The notes below the pieces were generated by a model, which was not told where the DNA came from, made no database searches, and was given only the letters and a program-made list of their open reading frames with translations. Position numbers and translations under genes: made by a program. Source: Sapria himalayana (Eukaryota > Streptophyta > Magnoliopsida > Malpighiales > Rafflesiaceae). Taken from it: a DNA stretch of 64,000 bases. Below are positions 29,401 through 40,998 of this stretch, in pieces (the first letter of the stretch is position 1; the number at the start of each line of letters is the position of its first letter). The stretch spans positions 1-64,000 of the forward strand of contig JAREIK010017193.1 of the NCBI GenBank assembly GCA_029783825.1, read 5' to 3'.

Positions 29401-32400
29401 TTTTGTCATTAATATTTTAATAAATTATTTAAATTATATTTTAGGTTTGAGTTTAATGGTTTAAGTATTTAGGGGCTTTTGTGTTTAGGAGTTTAGATGT
29501 TTAAGGTTTAGGCATTTAGTGGTTTATAAGTTTTATTTAAACAATGATATAGCACAAAATTTATTTTTTATTATTTTTTATAATTTTTGAAGATTATATC
29601 CTTTGAAAATATAATAATTTTTAAATTTTTTTTAAATGTAAATATAATATTTATTTATAATAATCTTCATAATTATAATTCATTTAAATTCAATATAAAA
29701 AATTATATTGCTAGATATTGTAATTATGATCAAAATATAAATTAATTAACTATTATTAATAAAATAGTTATTATTTAAAATGTATTTTCAAAATCTAAAT
29801 TTATTCAAATCGAAGTAAAATATATAACTAAATAATAATTTTTTTTAATGTTTTGCTTTTTTTATAAGTTTATATTTTTGTTATTAAAAATAAATAATTT
29901 AAATTATATTTGTCTTACTCATAATTTATTTTGCAATTTATAATTCTAAAATAATAAACTACTAAATAATTAAAATGAATATTTAAAATTATAATGAATA
30001 CAAATAAAAGTGAGATTTATTATTTATTATTCAGGATATATCGGTTTAATGGTTTAAGTATTTAGGTGTTTTATGGTTTAGGAGTATAGTGATTTAATTA
30101 TTTAGACCTTTAGTGATTTATAGTATTTATTTAAAGAATGAAAAAACAAAAAATTTAATTTTTTGATTTTTTTAATTTTTGAAGGTTGTAACCTTTGAAA
30201 ATATAATAATTTTTAAATATTTTTAAATGTGAATATAATATTTAGTTATAATAATCTTAATAATTATATATAATGTAAACTCAATATAAATAATTTTATT
30301 GATAGATATTATAATAATGATCAATAAATAAATTAATAAACTTGTATTTATAAGAATGATATAAATTAAAATATAATTGTAAAATCTAAAATAATTCAAA
30401 ATCAAAATAAGATATATTATTAAATAATAATTTTTTATTTTTAAAATTTTGCCTCTTTTTATGATTATTTTTAATTTGATGAAAAATAAATTATTTAAAT
30501 TATATATGTCATACTAATAATTTATTTTTTAATTACTAGTTCTATAAAAATAAACTGATAAATAATTAAAATAAATATTTAAAATTATAATGAATACTAA
30601 TAAAACTGAGATTTATGATTTATTATTTAGACAATACTAATTTAATGTTTTAAGTATTTATGGGCTTCGGGGTTTAGGAGTTAAGTCATTTTAGTATTTA
30701 GTCATTTAGTGATTTATAGGTTTTATATAAAAAATAAAATAACAAAAAATTTAATTTTGTTAATTTTTCTCATTTTTGAAGGTTATAACCTTTTAAAATA
30801 TAATAATTTTTAAATTTTTTTTGAAAAGTGAATACATTATGAAGTTATAATAATCATTTTAATTATATATCATATAAATTCAATATAAACTATTTTATTG
30901 ATATTTATTATAATAATGATCATAAAAAAGTAATAACATATTATTAATAAGATAAATATTGTTTAAAATATATTTTCAAAACCTAAAATGACTCAAAATC
31001 AAAGTGAAATATTTTACTAAATATTAATTTTAAATTTTTAAAATTTTATATCCATTTATAACCCTATATATTTTTTGATGAAAACTAAATTATTTAAATT
31101 ATATTTATCTCACTAATAATTTATTTTTTAATTTATATTTCTATAAAATTAAATTAATAAATAATTAAAATGTATATTTAAAATTAAAATGAATACTAAT
31201 AAAAATGAGATTTATGATTTATTATTTAATTGTTTAAGTTTTTTGTCATTTTGGGGTTATGTAGTTTATTGATTTATATGTTTGAACATTTTCATGTTTA
31301 TAGGTTTTATTTAATCAATTAAATAACAAAAAATTTATTTTTATGAATTTTCGTGATTTTCAAAGGTTATAACCTTTGAAAATATAATAATTTTTTAATA
31401 GTTCTAAAATATGAATACAATACTTAGTTATAATAATCTTAATAATTATATTTGATGTAAATTCAATATAAAAAATTTTATTAATATATATTATTTTTAT
31501 GATCAAAAAATAAATTAATAAACGATTATTAATAAGATAGATATTAATTAAAATATATTTGCAGAACCCAAAATAATTCAAAAGCAACGTAAATTATATT
31601 GCTAAATTAAATTTTAAAATTTTGAAATTTTCTTTATTTTTATAAGCTTATTTTTTTAATAAAAAATAATTTATTTAAATTATATCTGTTTCACTCATTA
31701 TTTATTTTGTAATTAATATTTCTATAAAAATAAACTCAAAAATTATTAAATGAATATTTAAAATTATAATGAATACAAATAAAAATGAGATTTATTATTT
31801 ATTATTTAGGTTATATAGGTTTAATGGTATAGGTATTTAGGGGGTTTTGGGGTTTAAAAGTCTAGAGATTTAAATGTTTAGGCATTTAGTGGTTTATAAG
31901 TTTTATTTAAATAATAAAATAATGAAAAATTATTTTTGTGATTTTTTATCATTTTTGAAGGTTATAACCTTTGAAAATATAATAATTTTTAAATTTTTTT
32001 CAAATGTAATTATAATATTTAGTTATCATAACTTAATAATTATAAAACATTTTAATTAAATATAAGTATTTTTATTGTTCGATATTATAAAAATGATCAA
32101 ATAATAAATTAATAAACTATTATTAATAAGATTGATCGCAATTAAAATATAATTACAAAACCTATATACAATGATTCAAAATCAAATTAAAATAAATTAC
32201 TAAATAATAATTTTTTTTTAAATTTTTACTTCTTTATGTAAGCTTATTTTTTTTTGATTAAAAATAAATTATTAAAATTATATTTGTCTCACTAATTATT
32301 TATTTTGTGATTGATATTTCTATAAAAATTAAATTAATAAATAATTAAAATGAATATTTAAAATTACAATGAATACAAATTAAAATGAGATTTATGATTT

Positions 32401-35060
32401 ATTATATATGGTATACCTGTTTAATGGTTTGATTATTTAGGAGTTTTGTCGTTTAGGAGTTTAGCAATTTATGTTTTTCGGCATTTAGTGGTTTATAGGT
32501 TTTATTTATATAATAAATATTTAAAATTATTTTTTTGATTTTTTCTAATTTTCAAATGTTATAATCTTTGAAAATAAAATAATTTTTAAAAATTTTTGAA
32601 ATATGAATACAATGTATATTTATATTAATCTTACTAATTATATATCATATAAATTCAATATAAATAATTTTAATGATACATATTATAATAATGATCAAAA
32701 ATTAAATTAATATTCTATTATTAATAATATAAATATTAATTAAAATATATTTATATAACACAAAACGATTCAAAATCAAATCAAAATATATTACTAAATA
32801 ATAATATTTAATTTTTAAAATTTTCCTACTTTTTATAAGCTTATATTTTTTTTTATTAAAATAAATTTTTTAAATAATATTTGTCTCACTCGAAATTAAT
32901 TTTGTAATTAATTTTTCTAAAAAATTAAACTATAAATAGTTAAAATGAATATTTAAAATTATAATTAATAGAAATAAAAATAAGATTTATTATTTATTAA
33001 TTATTATATACCTGTTAAAAGGTTTATGTATTTAGGAGTTTCGGGATTTATGAGCTTACTGATTTAAGTAAGTAAGCATTTAATGATATATAGGTTTTAT
33101 TTAAAAAATGAAACAACAAAAAATTTATTTTTATTATTTTTTTTTCATTTTTTAAGGTTATAACATTTGAAAATATAATAATTTTTAATTTTTTTTAAAA
33201 GTGAATACAATATTTAGTTATAATAATCATTATATTTATATATCATATAAATTTAATATAACCAATTTTATTGATAAATATTCTAATAATGATCAAAAAA
33301 TAAATAAATAATCTATTATTAATAAGATAATTATTAATTAAAATATAATTACAAAACCTAAAATAATTCAAAAGCAAAGCAAAATATATTACAATATAAT
33401 AGTTTTTTGTTTTGATTTTTTTTCATTTTAAAAAATTTATCTATATTTTTTGATTAAAAATAATTTATATAAATTATATTTGTCTAACTCATAATTTATT
33501 TTTTATTAATATTATATAAAAATAAACAAATAAATAATTAAAATGAAAATTTAAAATTATAATGAAAAAAATGAGATTTATTAATTATTATTTAATGTAT
33601 ACTAGTTTAATTTTAATTATATACGTCTCAATAATAATTTATTTTATAATTAATATTTCTATATAAATAAACTTATAAATAATTAAAATAAAAATTTTAA
33701 ATTATACTGAATAATAATTAAAATGAGATTTATGATTTATTATTAATGTATACCAGTTTAATGGTTTAAGTATTAAGATATTTTGTCATTTGAAAATTTA
33801 GCGATTTATGTTTTTAGGCATTTAGTGGTTTATAGGTTTTATTTAAACAAAAAAATAATAAACAAATTTTTATAATTTTTTCTGATTTTCATAGGTTATA
33901 CCCTTTTGAAAATATAATAATATTTAAATTTTTTTAAATGTAAATATAATATTTTGATTATAATAATATTAATAATTATATATCATATAAATTTAATATA
34001 AACAATTTTATTGATAGATATTATAATAATGATCAAAAATTAAATTAATAAACTATTAATAAAGAGATAGAAATTAATTAAAAAATATTTACAAAATCCA
34101 AATTGATTCAAAATTAAAGTAAAATATATTACTGGATAATATTTTTAAATTTTTAAATTTTTACTTCTTTTATATGCGTATATATATTATTTCATTAAAA
34201 ATAAATTATTTAAATTATATTTGTCACACTCATAATTTATTTTGTTATAAATTTTTAAATAAAAATAAACTAATAAATAATTAAAATGAATATTTAAAAT
34301 TATAATAAATAGAAATAAAAATTAGATTTATTATTTATTATGTATTATATATCAGTTTAATGATTACTGTATTTATGCATTAAGGGTTCTAGGAGTTTAC
34401 TTATTTAACTGTGTATGCATTTAGTATCTTATAGGTTTTATTTAAAAAATAAAAAAACAAAAAATTTATTTTTATTATTTTTTGATATTTTCAAAGGTTA
34501 TAACCTTAGAAAATATAATAATTTTTAAATTTTTTTCAAAAGTGAATTCAATATTTAGTTATAATAATCATTTTATTTATATATCATATAAATTCAATAT
34601 AAACTATTTTATTGATAAATATTCTAATAATGATCAAAAAATAAATTAATAATCTATTATTAATAAGATAGATATCAATTAAAATATAAGTACAAAACCT
34701 AAAATGATTCAGAAGCGAAGCAAAATATATTACTATATAATAATTTTTTGATTTGAATTTTTTTTTCTTTTAAAAAGCTTATCTATATTATTTTGATGAA
34801 AAATAATTTATATAAATTATATTTGTGTAACTCATAATTTATTTTGTAATTAATATTTATATAAAAATAAACAAATAAATAATTAAATTTTTATATTTAA
34901 AATTAATATGAAAAAAAATGAGATTTATTCTTTATTATTTAGGTATATCGGTCTAATTTAAATTAGATCTGTCTTACTAATAATTTATTTTGTAATTAAT
35001 ATTTCTATAATAATAAACTGATAAAAAAATAAAATAAAAATTCAAATTATAATGAATAAT
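20410..35060 (+). repeat. satellite array, forward orientation block 2
   Basis: About 24 further units with cores near 21,065, 21,655, 22,255, 23,450, 24,190, 24,790, 26,135, 27,345, 28,460, 30,185, 31,370, 31,965 and 34,495, among others. The block 20.5-23.2 kb is repeated at 30.8-33.1 kb: the stretches 21,058-21,285 and 31,360-31,587 are almost identical, 10,302 bp apart. Units are otherwise diverged. No gene is supported, and short frames rich in I, Y, N and K are chance reading of AT-rich satellite. Confidence 0.93.
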
Positions 35061-36173
35061 TAAAATAATTTATTTTGTTCTTCTCTCAACTCTATAATGA
35101 TTGCTAAAGCTCTATCCAAAATAATAGGAGCTTTTACTTTATTGAAATTATGTCTCATCATATTTGATGTTGAATTATTGGGCTATCAAAGGTAATTTGA
35201 CTCATGTACGCTAATAGACTAAACCAAAGTTGTACCCCTATGTGTTGAAATAGCTAGTTGTTTAGGATACTATTTATATTGATTATTGTAATTTCTTCTA
35301 AAATATCTCTCATGCACACACTCAAAGCAATTTTTTTAAAACATAGTTCACCTCTAAAAAAATAACCACCTTGTAGCCAATAGAACAAACTAGCCCCAGG
35401 GTGGTTTGAGCAGGGCAAGAAGTATGAGCTCTCTTTCAATCAAGAATCAAAAAATTTATTTTATTGGCATGTTTAAGCCTTTTTTTTATATCCTCATGGA
35501 TATGAAAAGTATCTTTTCTTTCTTTTTATATAAAATGAGTTATGTATACAAGCTCACAATACCCAAAAGGTATAAATGAATCATATTCAAATGTATAAAA
35601 CGTTTTAATCATTGCTCAATATATTAGTCTTGCATATTGACACTCGAGGTCACAAATCAAAGGAAAAAGCCATAGTGATATTTCAAATCCCAAAAATTTT
35701 AGCTATAGAAAGTTATGAAGAGTAGTACTCGAGCTTTAACTATTTCTAGGGTCATGACTTTTGCACTTGAGGAATGTCCAAAGTTACAATCATTCCTATA
35801 GCAAAGACTTTGCAATATAAAGATAAAATGCACAAGCTATGGTCATATCCAATATTGTGACCTAGTATTATAGTGATTAAATATGTATCCATGATCATTC
35901 TTACTGCCATAACAATATGTTCAGCAGAGAGACACAAGTTATGGCATATTCTCATCGATATGATTTTGTGTTCTAGAGACAAAATATACAATCATGACCA
36001 TTGCTAATGCTACAATAATCTAAAGCAAGAAAGAGATTGAATCCATAACTCACCCCTTGAGTCATGAATTTGTGTTACATATACAAAAAGATAAATCTGT
36101 GACATTCCGAAAAGTTGTGAATTTCTATTTAAATTTAACAATTAGTCATTTGATTATAAAAGTGCAAAACATG

Positions 36174-36253
36174 AGATTTAGGATTTAGGGTTTATGGAGT
36201 AAGGTTATAGTTTATGGTTTAAGGTTTAGGATTTAAACTTTAGGGTTTATGGT
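36174..36253 (+). repeat. degenerate telomere-like (GGTTTAG)n tract
   Basis: About 11 tandem heptamers of GGTTTAG, GGATTTA, GGTTTAA or GGTTTAT type, close to the plant telomere repeat TTTAGGG and keeping its 7-bp period. It is followed by a T-rich run. This differs from the 8-bp period inside the satellite units, so it is not just a piece of the array. Confidence 0.6.
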
Positions 36254-36579
36254 TTTTTTTTGTTTTTTTTTTGTAAATTACACACTTTATTTATCATTCA
36301 GGCACACAACTTAAAAGAGACTAAAAAGCTGACTAATTTAGGCCATCCCACCAAATCCTATGCACCTTAATGATTCTATGCATAAAATACATAAAAAAAC
36401 ATAATGCCTAATAATTCCAAGTGTATGAATATAACTAAAATCACATGGCATTCCACATTCTTTTGCTCCAATGATCCTCAAAAGAGTATCTCTTAGGTTA
36501 GAATGCTTCCTCCTCGAGCTCCAAGAAGTGGATGTATGTTGCACCGACAAAATATCAAAAAATATGCATGCACTGGCGT

Positions 36580-36910
36580 GCATGTGTGATGAGGTCCATC
36601 TCATAGTCTAATTATCTACACGTACAACCAAGCTAGAATACAAGTAAAATTATAAAATGCTATAAAGATGGGTCTTCTGCTCTTGGGAGAGTAGCATCGC
36701 CTAATGTGTATTTACAAAATGCATTAGTGGGCCCTACTTAGAGATACTCATGGGTCTAGTTGCCCTCATTGCATGCTACATAAAGAACCGACAAGATTGT
36801 GTGTGTGAGTATGTCATGATCCATCTCTACAAGTACATGGTGCATACAAAGTCCATAATACAAATAAGACTACAAACATAAACTACAAGTTTGAATCTTT
36901 CGCTCCCGTG
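36580..36910. repeat. diverged tandem duplication (about 226-bp offset)
   Basis: The stretch near 36,580-36,685 (GTCCATCTC, then CTAGAATACAAGTAAAATTATAAA, then GGGTCTTCTGCTC) aligns with 36,806-36,906 (ATCCATCTC, then CATAATACAAATAAGACTACAAA, then TGAATCTTTCGCTC). The match is partial, and a third trace may exist near 37,241. Origin unknown. Confidence 0.4.
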
Positions 36911-37268
36911 TGGCTGGTCTGGACTCCATTGCTTACAGGCCCTGCTTGGTGATGCTTCGGATTTTGCCGGCTCTCCAATTAATCATGGATTACCCGCTAT
37001 TCCTATTGGGCGACGGTTGGGTGGCCCTCTATGCTGCCTGATAGGGCTAGTGGGACACACTCCTAGCTACTCCTGGGTATACTACCGACCACTTTGCTCG
37101 TTCTCGTCTCTTGTCTGAATGTTATCATCCCGGCTTACTAGCGGGGCCCTCTCTAAGCTGGTAACCCATAATTCTGGCTGCTTCCAGGACTTGCTGGCCC
37201 CTCTAAATGCTACGCCAAAATGGACAAGAATATGTGCACGTGTGTACTGTGGTCCGTCATTATGTGTG

Positions 37269-37793
37269 TGTGGTGCAGCAGTATCAGGGTTTAGGAGTTT
37301 AGTAATTTAAGTATTTTGGTATTTTGTGGTTTATAGGTTTTATTTTAAAAATGTAAAAACAAAAAAAAAATTTATGATTTTTTTTCATTTCCAATGTTAT
37401 AACCATTGAAAATATTATAATTTTTAATTTTTTTTCAAATGTTTATACAATATTTAATTATAATAATCATAAAAATTAAATATCATGTTAATTTAATATA
37501 AATAATTTTATTGATCGATATTATAATACTGATCATAAAATAGATTAATAAATTATTATTAATAAGATAGATATTAATTAAAATATATTTGTAAAACCTA
37601 AAAAGATTCAAAATCAAAGTAAAATATATTACTAAATAATAATTTTAAATTTTTAAATTTTTGATTCTTTTTATGAGCTTATAAATTTTTTTGATGAAGA
37701 TAAATTATTTAATTATCTTTGTCTCATTCATAATTTTATTTTGCAATTAATATTTCTATAAAAATAAACTAATAAGTAATTAAAATGAATATT
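37269..37793 (+). repeat. terminal satellite unit at the array edge
   Basis: A last partial unit from the octamer tract (GGGTTTAGGAGTTTAG) through a weakened palindrome near 37,395 (AATGTTATAACCATTG) to AAAATGAATATT. The array ends abruptly at 37,793 against GC-richer DNA, about 690 bp from the stop codon of the NOL10 relic. Confidence 0.85.
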
Positions 37794-38484
37794 GCAATTA
37801 TCATAGCTCATACCATGCTGGGTTAACACGAGCCGTGTTGGGGCGGCACAAGCCATGCCTCGTGCTATGTGAGGCATGGCCAGCCCATTGGCACAATCCA
37901 CCGGGCTAGGGACCCAGTATCAGCCATGGATCACGAGTTACATCTCGTCGAGTGACAGCCCGTGGATCTGGATTTATTTTTTAAACAAATAGCCACGTAA
38001 ATCAGATCTCAGTTACATGACCAATTACAATTAGTCAGGTAAATAAGAGTTGACTTACACCACAATAGGGTCAGATGACCCTGCTCCCATGACTCATCAC
38101 ACTTAAAACAGAGGACCAACTCTGCAACCAGCCCATGGCATGGCTCGACTAGTGCCATTTCATACCACGAAGGCACAGCCACATGACAGATCACATGCCA
38201 TGCAGCTGCCAGCACATGGTCGTTATAGGCACCAAGGCACTAGCTGATCAGCCACTGCCAGCAAGGCAATTAGTCCGGGTCAATCTTACCTCCCACATGA
38301 TAGCTCGACTGGGCCGCCAAATTTAAGGCCGAGTTGGTCCAACACACCCAATTTATATTTTCGCCCTTCAGCAAACTCTTACAATATGCTGCTAGAATGG
38401 GACACACACATGTGAGACAAAAGATAGTTAGAAATATAAAAGAAGATTGAAAAAACAAAATTTTAATCAAAATTAAGAAATAAA
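37794..38484. other. array-gene junction with degenerate hAT-like GC-rich DNA
   Basis: From 37,810 to about 37,950 the sequence has the CATGCTGGG, GCACGAGCC and GGCATGGCC word style of the TAGAGGTGTCAA hAT group, but no intact terminal repeat. The rest (38,000-38,484) is non-repetitive, contains no convincing ORF, and would be the 3' flank of the minus-strand gene relic. Confidence 0.45.
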
Positions 38485-38585
38485 TTATCTTTTGTAATTC
38501 CTCCTCTTCCACGCAGAATTTTTATTAGCCTTGAAGCCCAAAGACTAGACCCCTCTATGCTTTACACACCTTCCTTCCCCACCAC

Positions 38586-38639
<54 letters not shown>

Positions 38640-38899
38640 CATCGCTATATTCTTCTTCTTCGTCTAGCCCGTGCTTCTTCCTGTGCGGCTTGACAGAGCT
38701 CTTGGAGATGAAAGAAATCTCTCTGGAACCGCCAGCCCCAAACTTAACGTTGCTTGGGGCAGCACGAAGCGTATTCTGTGGAGGATCATCATCAGCAAGA
38801 GCAGCGATCCTCTCTTCCAAAGTAAGAGCATCCTTTTTTACAAGTGATCTCCTGTTCCAGAATGCTTCTGCGTGCCTCTCGTCCTTCACTTCGTATAAA
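38485..38899 (-). pseudogene. NOL10: NOL10 relic exon 16 (C-terminus)
   Basis: Acceptor ATCTAG, one base out of phase with exon 15. Reads LYEVKDERHAEAFWNRRSL, LEERIAALADD, SREISF, KKHGLDEEEEYSDD, an expanded polyasparagine run, then KHRGV, TAG (38,545-38,547), SLGFKAN. The family has RRGVQSLG, so this is again glutamine to stop. Without it the frame would end at TAA 38,485-38,487. Confidence 0.92.
38587..38639 (+). repeat. (ATT)n microsatellite inside exon 16
   Basis: About 17 ATT units. On the gene strand it is (AAT)n and would encode a run of asparagines in the acidic C-terminal tail, where family members have short charged residues. Confidence 0.95.
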
Positions 38900-39031
38900 C
38901 TAGATGGCATCAAAAATAGACATCAGCACCATAGAGCAGAGACCGTGACCCAGCCAGGGGCTCGCCGACAGGCGACACGAGACTATGGGCTGGGGCAGGC
39001 TAACCCACGCTGCCATGAAAGACCAACTTAC

Positions 39032-39223
39032 ATAGGAACCCGTGGCGTCTGTTTTTCGAACCAATCTCCGGCTGTGATCCATGGAGGAGGCATCAGAGTC
39101 GCTTGCCGTTGAGCCCTCATTCATCACCGGCTCAAAATGCTCCTCTAACAAAGAGGTCTATTTCTTGGGCCCTCCCGGATGGAGATCCTGAGACTGCTTC
39201 GAGTTATTATCAATCTCAAAGTC
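39032..39223 (-). pseudogene. NOL10: NOL10 relic exon 15, with stop
   Basis: Acceptor GAGCTAG. Reads DFEIDNNSK, DLHPGGPKK, stop, then SLLEEHFEPVMNEG and ASDSDASS. The TAG at 39,158-39,160 stands where the family has glutamine, most simply CAG to TAG. Donor TAT|GTAAGT. Confidence 0.93.
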
Positions 39224-39282
39224 CTAGCTCACATTATATTTAAAAAAAAGATTAAAAAAAAAGATAAAAATGGACGAGGTAC

Positions 39283-39465
39283 CTTGTCCTCGAACAGGCG
39301 TGCGGATCGCTCATCTTTCAGCACCTCGCTGCCAAGTCCCTTCTTTTTATCTGAAGTTTTTTTCTTCTCGTTTTCTGCGGTTTCCTCCTTTTCATTCTCA
39401 TCAGCTTCGTTCTTAATTATACTTGCGGCAATTTCCCTATTAACTTTCGGTAATCTAATTTGCTT
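39283..39465 (-). pseudogene. NOL10: NOL10 relic exon 14 (NUC153 region)
   Basis: Acceptor GCTGCAG after a (GT)n intron tract. Reads KQIRLPKVNREIAASI, a lysine/glutamate-rich linker with KKTSDKKKGL, and LKDERSARLFEDK, the start of the NUC153 motif. Donor AAG|GTACCT. No lesion is seen. Confidence 0.93.
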
Positions 39466-39469
39466 CTGC

Positions 39470-39517
39470 AGCACACACACACACGCACGCACATACGCAC
39501 GCACGCACTCACTCACA
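39470..39517 (+). repeat. (AC)n-rich microsatellite in intron 13
   Basis: An ACACAC and ACGCACGC tract directly upstream (gene sense) of the exon 14 acceptor, forming a GT-rich stretch on the transcribed strand. Confidence 0.9.
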
Positions 39518-39601
39518 GAACATTTAAAGAGTAGTTGTGGCAGAGAAAAGCAAACTCCGTCTCCGTGAGGCGAAGCACAATTTTTTGTGAGGAAAACATA
39601 C

Positions 39602-39694
39602 TGTGATACGAGAGGCCCGCACTTGTTCCATCTTCTCTTTTTTCTGCTCCTCAACATATGTTTCGTATGAAAAAGGATCGGCCCAATACTTACA
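39602..39694 (-). pseudogene. NOL10: NOL10 relic exon 13
   Basis: Acceptor GATGCAG. Reads CKYWADPFSYETYVEEQKK then EKMEQVRASRIT, donor ACA|GTATGT. Open in frame and in phase with its neighbours. Confidence 0.92.
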
Positions 39695-40165
39695 CTGCAT
39701 CAAGAGATATAGACATACATGAATATGTAAGCATCTATCTTTTTTATAATCTTTTTTATTTTATCCCCTCCTGCCCCTCCACCCATTTCTATTATCAGTC
39801 AGTAAAGTATAGGGCCGATAAGTACCCCATATATGGGTCTCGAGGCCCCATATAAGGCCCCCTTCCAAGCGGTATGAATAGGGTTGGAGCAAGCAAAGTA
39901 TCCAACGTGGCACCAGCATGGCATCTACAATGGATGGACACCAACAATGGTGGTGCACGAGGTGATAGGTAGGCTCACACACCTAATAAAAAACCTAAAG
40001 TCATATATGAACGTCACAAATTTGAAATTATTTTAACATAATAATAATCTAAAAAATCAGGAATTTTTTTAAAAAAATTGACACAATATTGACATCATAA
40101 AAAAAATTATAGTTTCAAAATTAAAAATAGAACAGAAGCCACCTCCCATAATGTAGAAGAAATAG

Positions 40166-40365
40166 TGGGGGACCCCTCTCATAGGGAGCTTAGCTGGTGA
40201 AGACTCTTGGCAATGACTAGGAGGTCACGAGTTCAAGTCTTACCGGTAGGGGGTACTGGGGATATTCCTTACCTGCTCGGTTCTCTGGGGGCCCAAGGGG
40301 ACGTAAGGGCCCACGTAAGTGGGCCCTGTAGTCCTTGGTGTTCAAAAAAGAGAAGAAGGAGAAGA
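40166..40365 (+). mobile_element. tRNA-derived SINE with target duplication
   Basis: About 200 bp. The 5' part resembles a tRNA: AGCTTAGCTGGTGAAGA fits an RNA polymerase III A box and GAGTTCAAGTCTTAC a B box (GGTTCAANTC-like), about 35-40 bp apart. The tail is purine/A-rich (AAAAAAGAGAAGAAGGAG). Flanks carry an 11-bp duplication AGAAGAAATAG (40,155-40,165 and 40,366-40,376). Such elements are transcribed by Pol III and copied by LINE enzymes. It lies in intron 12 of the NOL10 relic, antisense to the gene. Confidence 0.82.
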
Positions 40366-40390
40366 AGAAGAAATAGGGTGAGGGGCTCAC

Positions 40391-40550
40391 CTTCAGATAC
40401 AACCGGTGGTCAATGAAAAATCCATGCATGGAAGGCTTCAAAAAGATCGGTGCCGATCAATTTCGTCAAGTTCGATTTCTCAATATCGTCCCTCGTTAAG
40501 AATTTGTAATTATCATATATGGCTGTTTTCGCATTCTCTTCCATATCTTC
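40391..40550 (-). pseudogene. NOL10: NOL10 relic exon 12, frameshifted
   Basis: Acceptor CTTGTAG. Reads EDMEENAKTAIYDNYKFLT then LTKLIGTDL, then changes frame to MHGFFIDHRLYLK. The change is at a run of five A on the plus strand (40,440-40,444), consistent with one extra base. Donor AAG|GTGAGC lies 14 bp from the SINE target duplication. Confidence 0.92.
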
Positions 40551-40609
40551 CTACAAGGTTGAATTGTAATTATCATAAAAGAATAGGGCCATTTCTATCA
40601 ACCAGCACA

Positions 40610-40640
40610 AAAAGAGAGAGAGAGAGAGAGAGAGAGTGAG
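40610..40640 (+). repeat. (GA)n microsatellite in intron 11
   Basis: About 13 GA dinucleotides just 3' (plus strand) of a run of A. It separates exons 12 and 11. Confidence 0.9.
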
Positions 40641-40655
40641 AGTGCAGATGCACAT

Positions 40656-40826
40656 AGTTGTTTTCTCAAAGTAAGAACAACACTTAGGAGCTGGGCCCAA
40701 GGAAGGCACAAAGTTGGATCAAACTAGGCTGCTCTCCAGGGCCAGAAAGATCAAGCCACTCCCAACAAAAACACAGACATCATTTATCATCTGGCCCGAG
40801 GGCTCGTTGCTAGTAATGCCATCACC
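40656..40826 (-). pseudogene. NOL10: NOL10 relic exon 11, with stop
   Basis: Acceptor GGTGCAG. Reads GDGITSNEP, NDVCVFVGSGLIFLALES, then TGA at 40,719-40,721, then FVPSLGPAPK. The normally invariant tryptophan of PKWCS is cysteine here. The 3' end is uncertain because no clean GT donor is seen after FEK, and a (GA)n tract follows. Confidence 0.85.
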
Positions 40827-40892
40827 CTGCACCGCAGAAAAATCACGAGGCACCCCTCGCAAAAAAAAAGGCACCTGATAGATCATCCTTAC

Positions 40893-40998
40893 CGTCTATG
40901 GATCCCATATTCTAACAACATGCATGTCAGAAGTGATTAGCTTACGTTCACAATTAAGAGTTTGATGCCACTTGATATCCAATATCGGGATGCCATAC
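40893..40998 (-). pseudogene. NOL10: NOL10 relic exon 10, with stop
   Basis: Acceptor CTTGCAG. Reads YGIPILDIKWHQTL, LITSDMHVVRIWDP, then TAG (40,896-40,898) where the family has E, N or Q before T(G). Donor ACG|GTAAGG. Confidence 0.9.

Larger units (their letters stand above)
35061..37268. other. non-satellite insert interrupting the array
   Basis: Satellite sequence stops after AATGAATAATTAAAATAA and resumes at about 37,269 with GGGTTTAGGAG, missing about 80 bp of a unit. The insert has ordinary complexity and becomes GC-rich after 36,890. The minus-strand piece at 35,254-35,439 (SNHPGASLFYWLQGGYFF) and that at 36,338-36,604 (RRKHSNLRDTLLRIIGAKE) could be exon or retroelement fragments, but I recognise no family. 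No terminal repeats or target duplication were found. It could be a captured genomic fragment or an old retroelement. Confidence 0.6.

Noticed and set aside
3600..35000. Regularly spaced palindromes suggesting a CRISPR-like array
   Set aside because: Spacing is about 600 bp and the intervening DNA is itself repeated. This is a eukaryotic satellite.
1..35060. Short ORFs of 60-80 codons in the satellite (for example 2,104, 6,816, 21,058, 30,223, 31,360)
   Set aside because: They repeat with the satellite unit, use almost only I, Y, N, K, F and L, and are chance frames of AT-rich tandem DNA.
36891..37310. Two plus-strand ORFs in the array insert
   Set aside because: Adjacent frames without recognisable domains, in a GC-richer stretch; no supporting signals.
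1..37793. Calling the array a centromere
   Set aside because: Nothing in sequence alone shows CENH3 association; it could equally be pericentromeric or subtelomeric heterochromatin.
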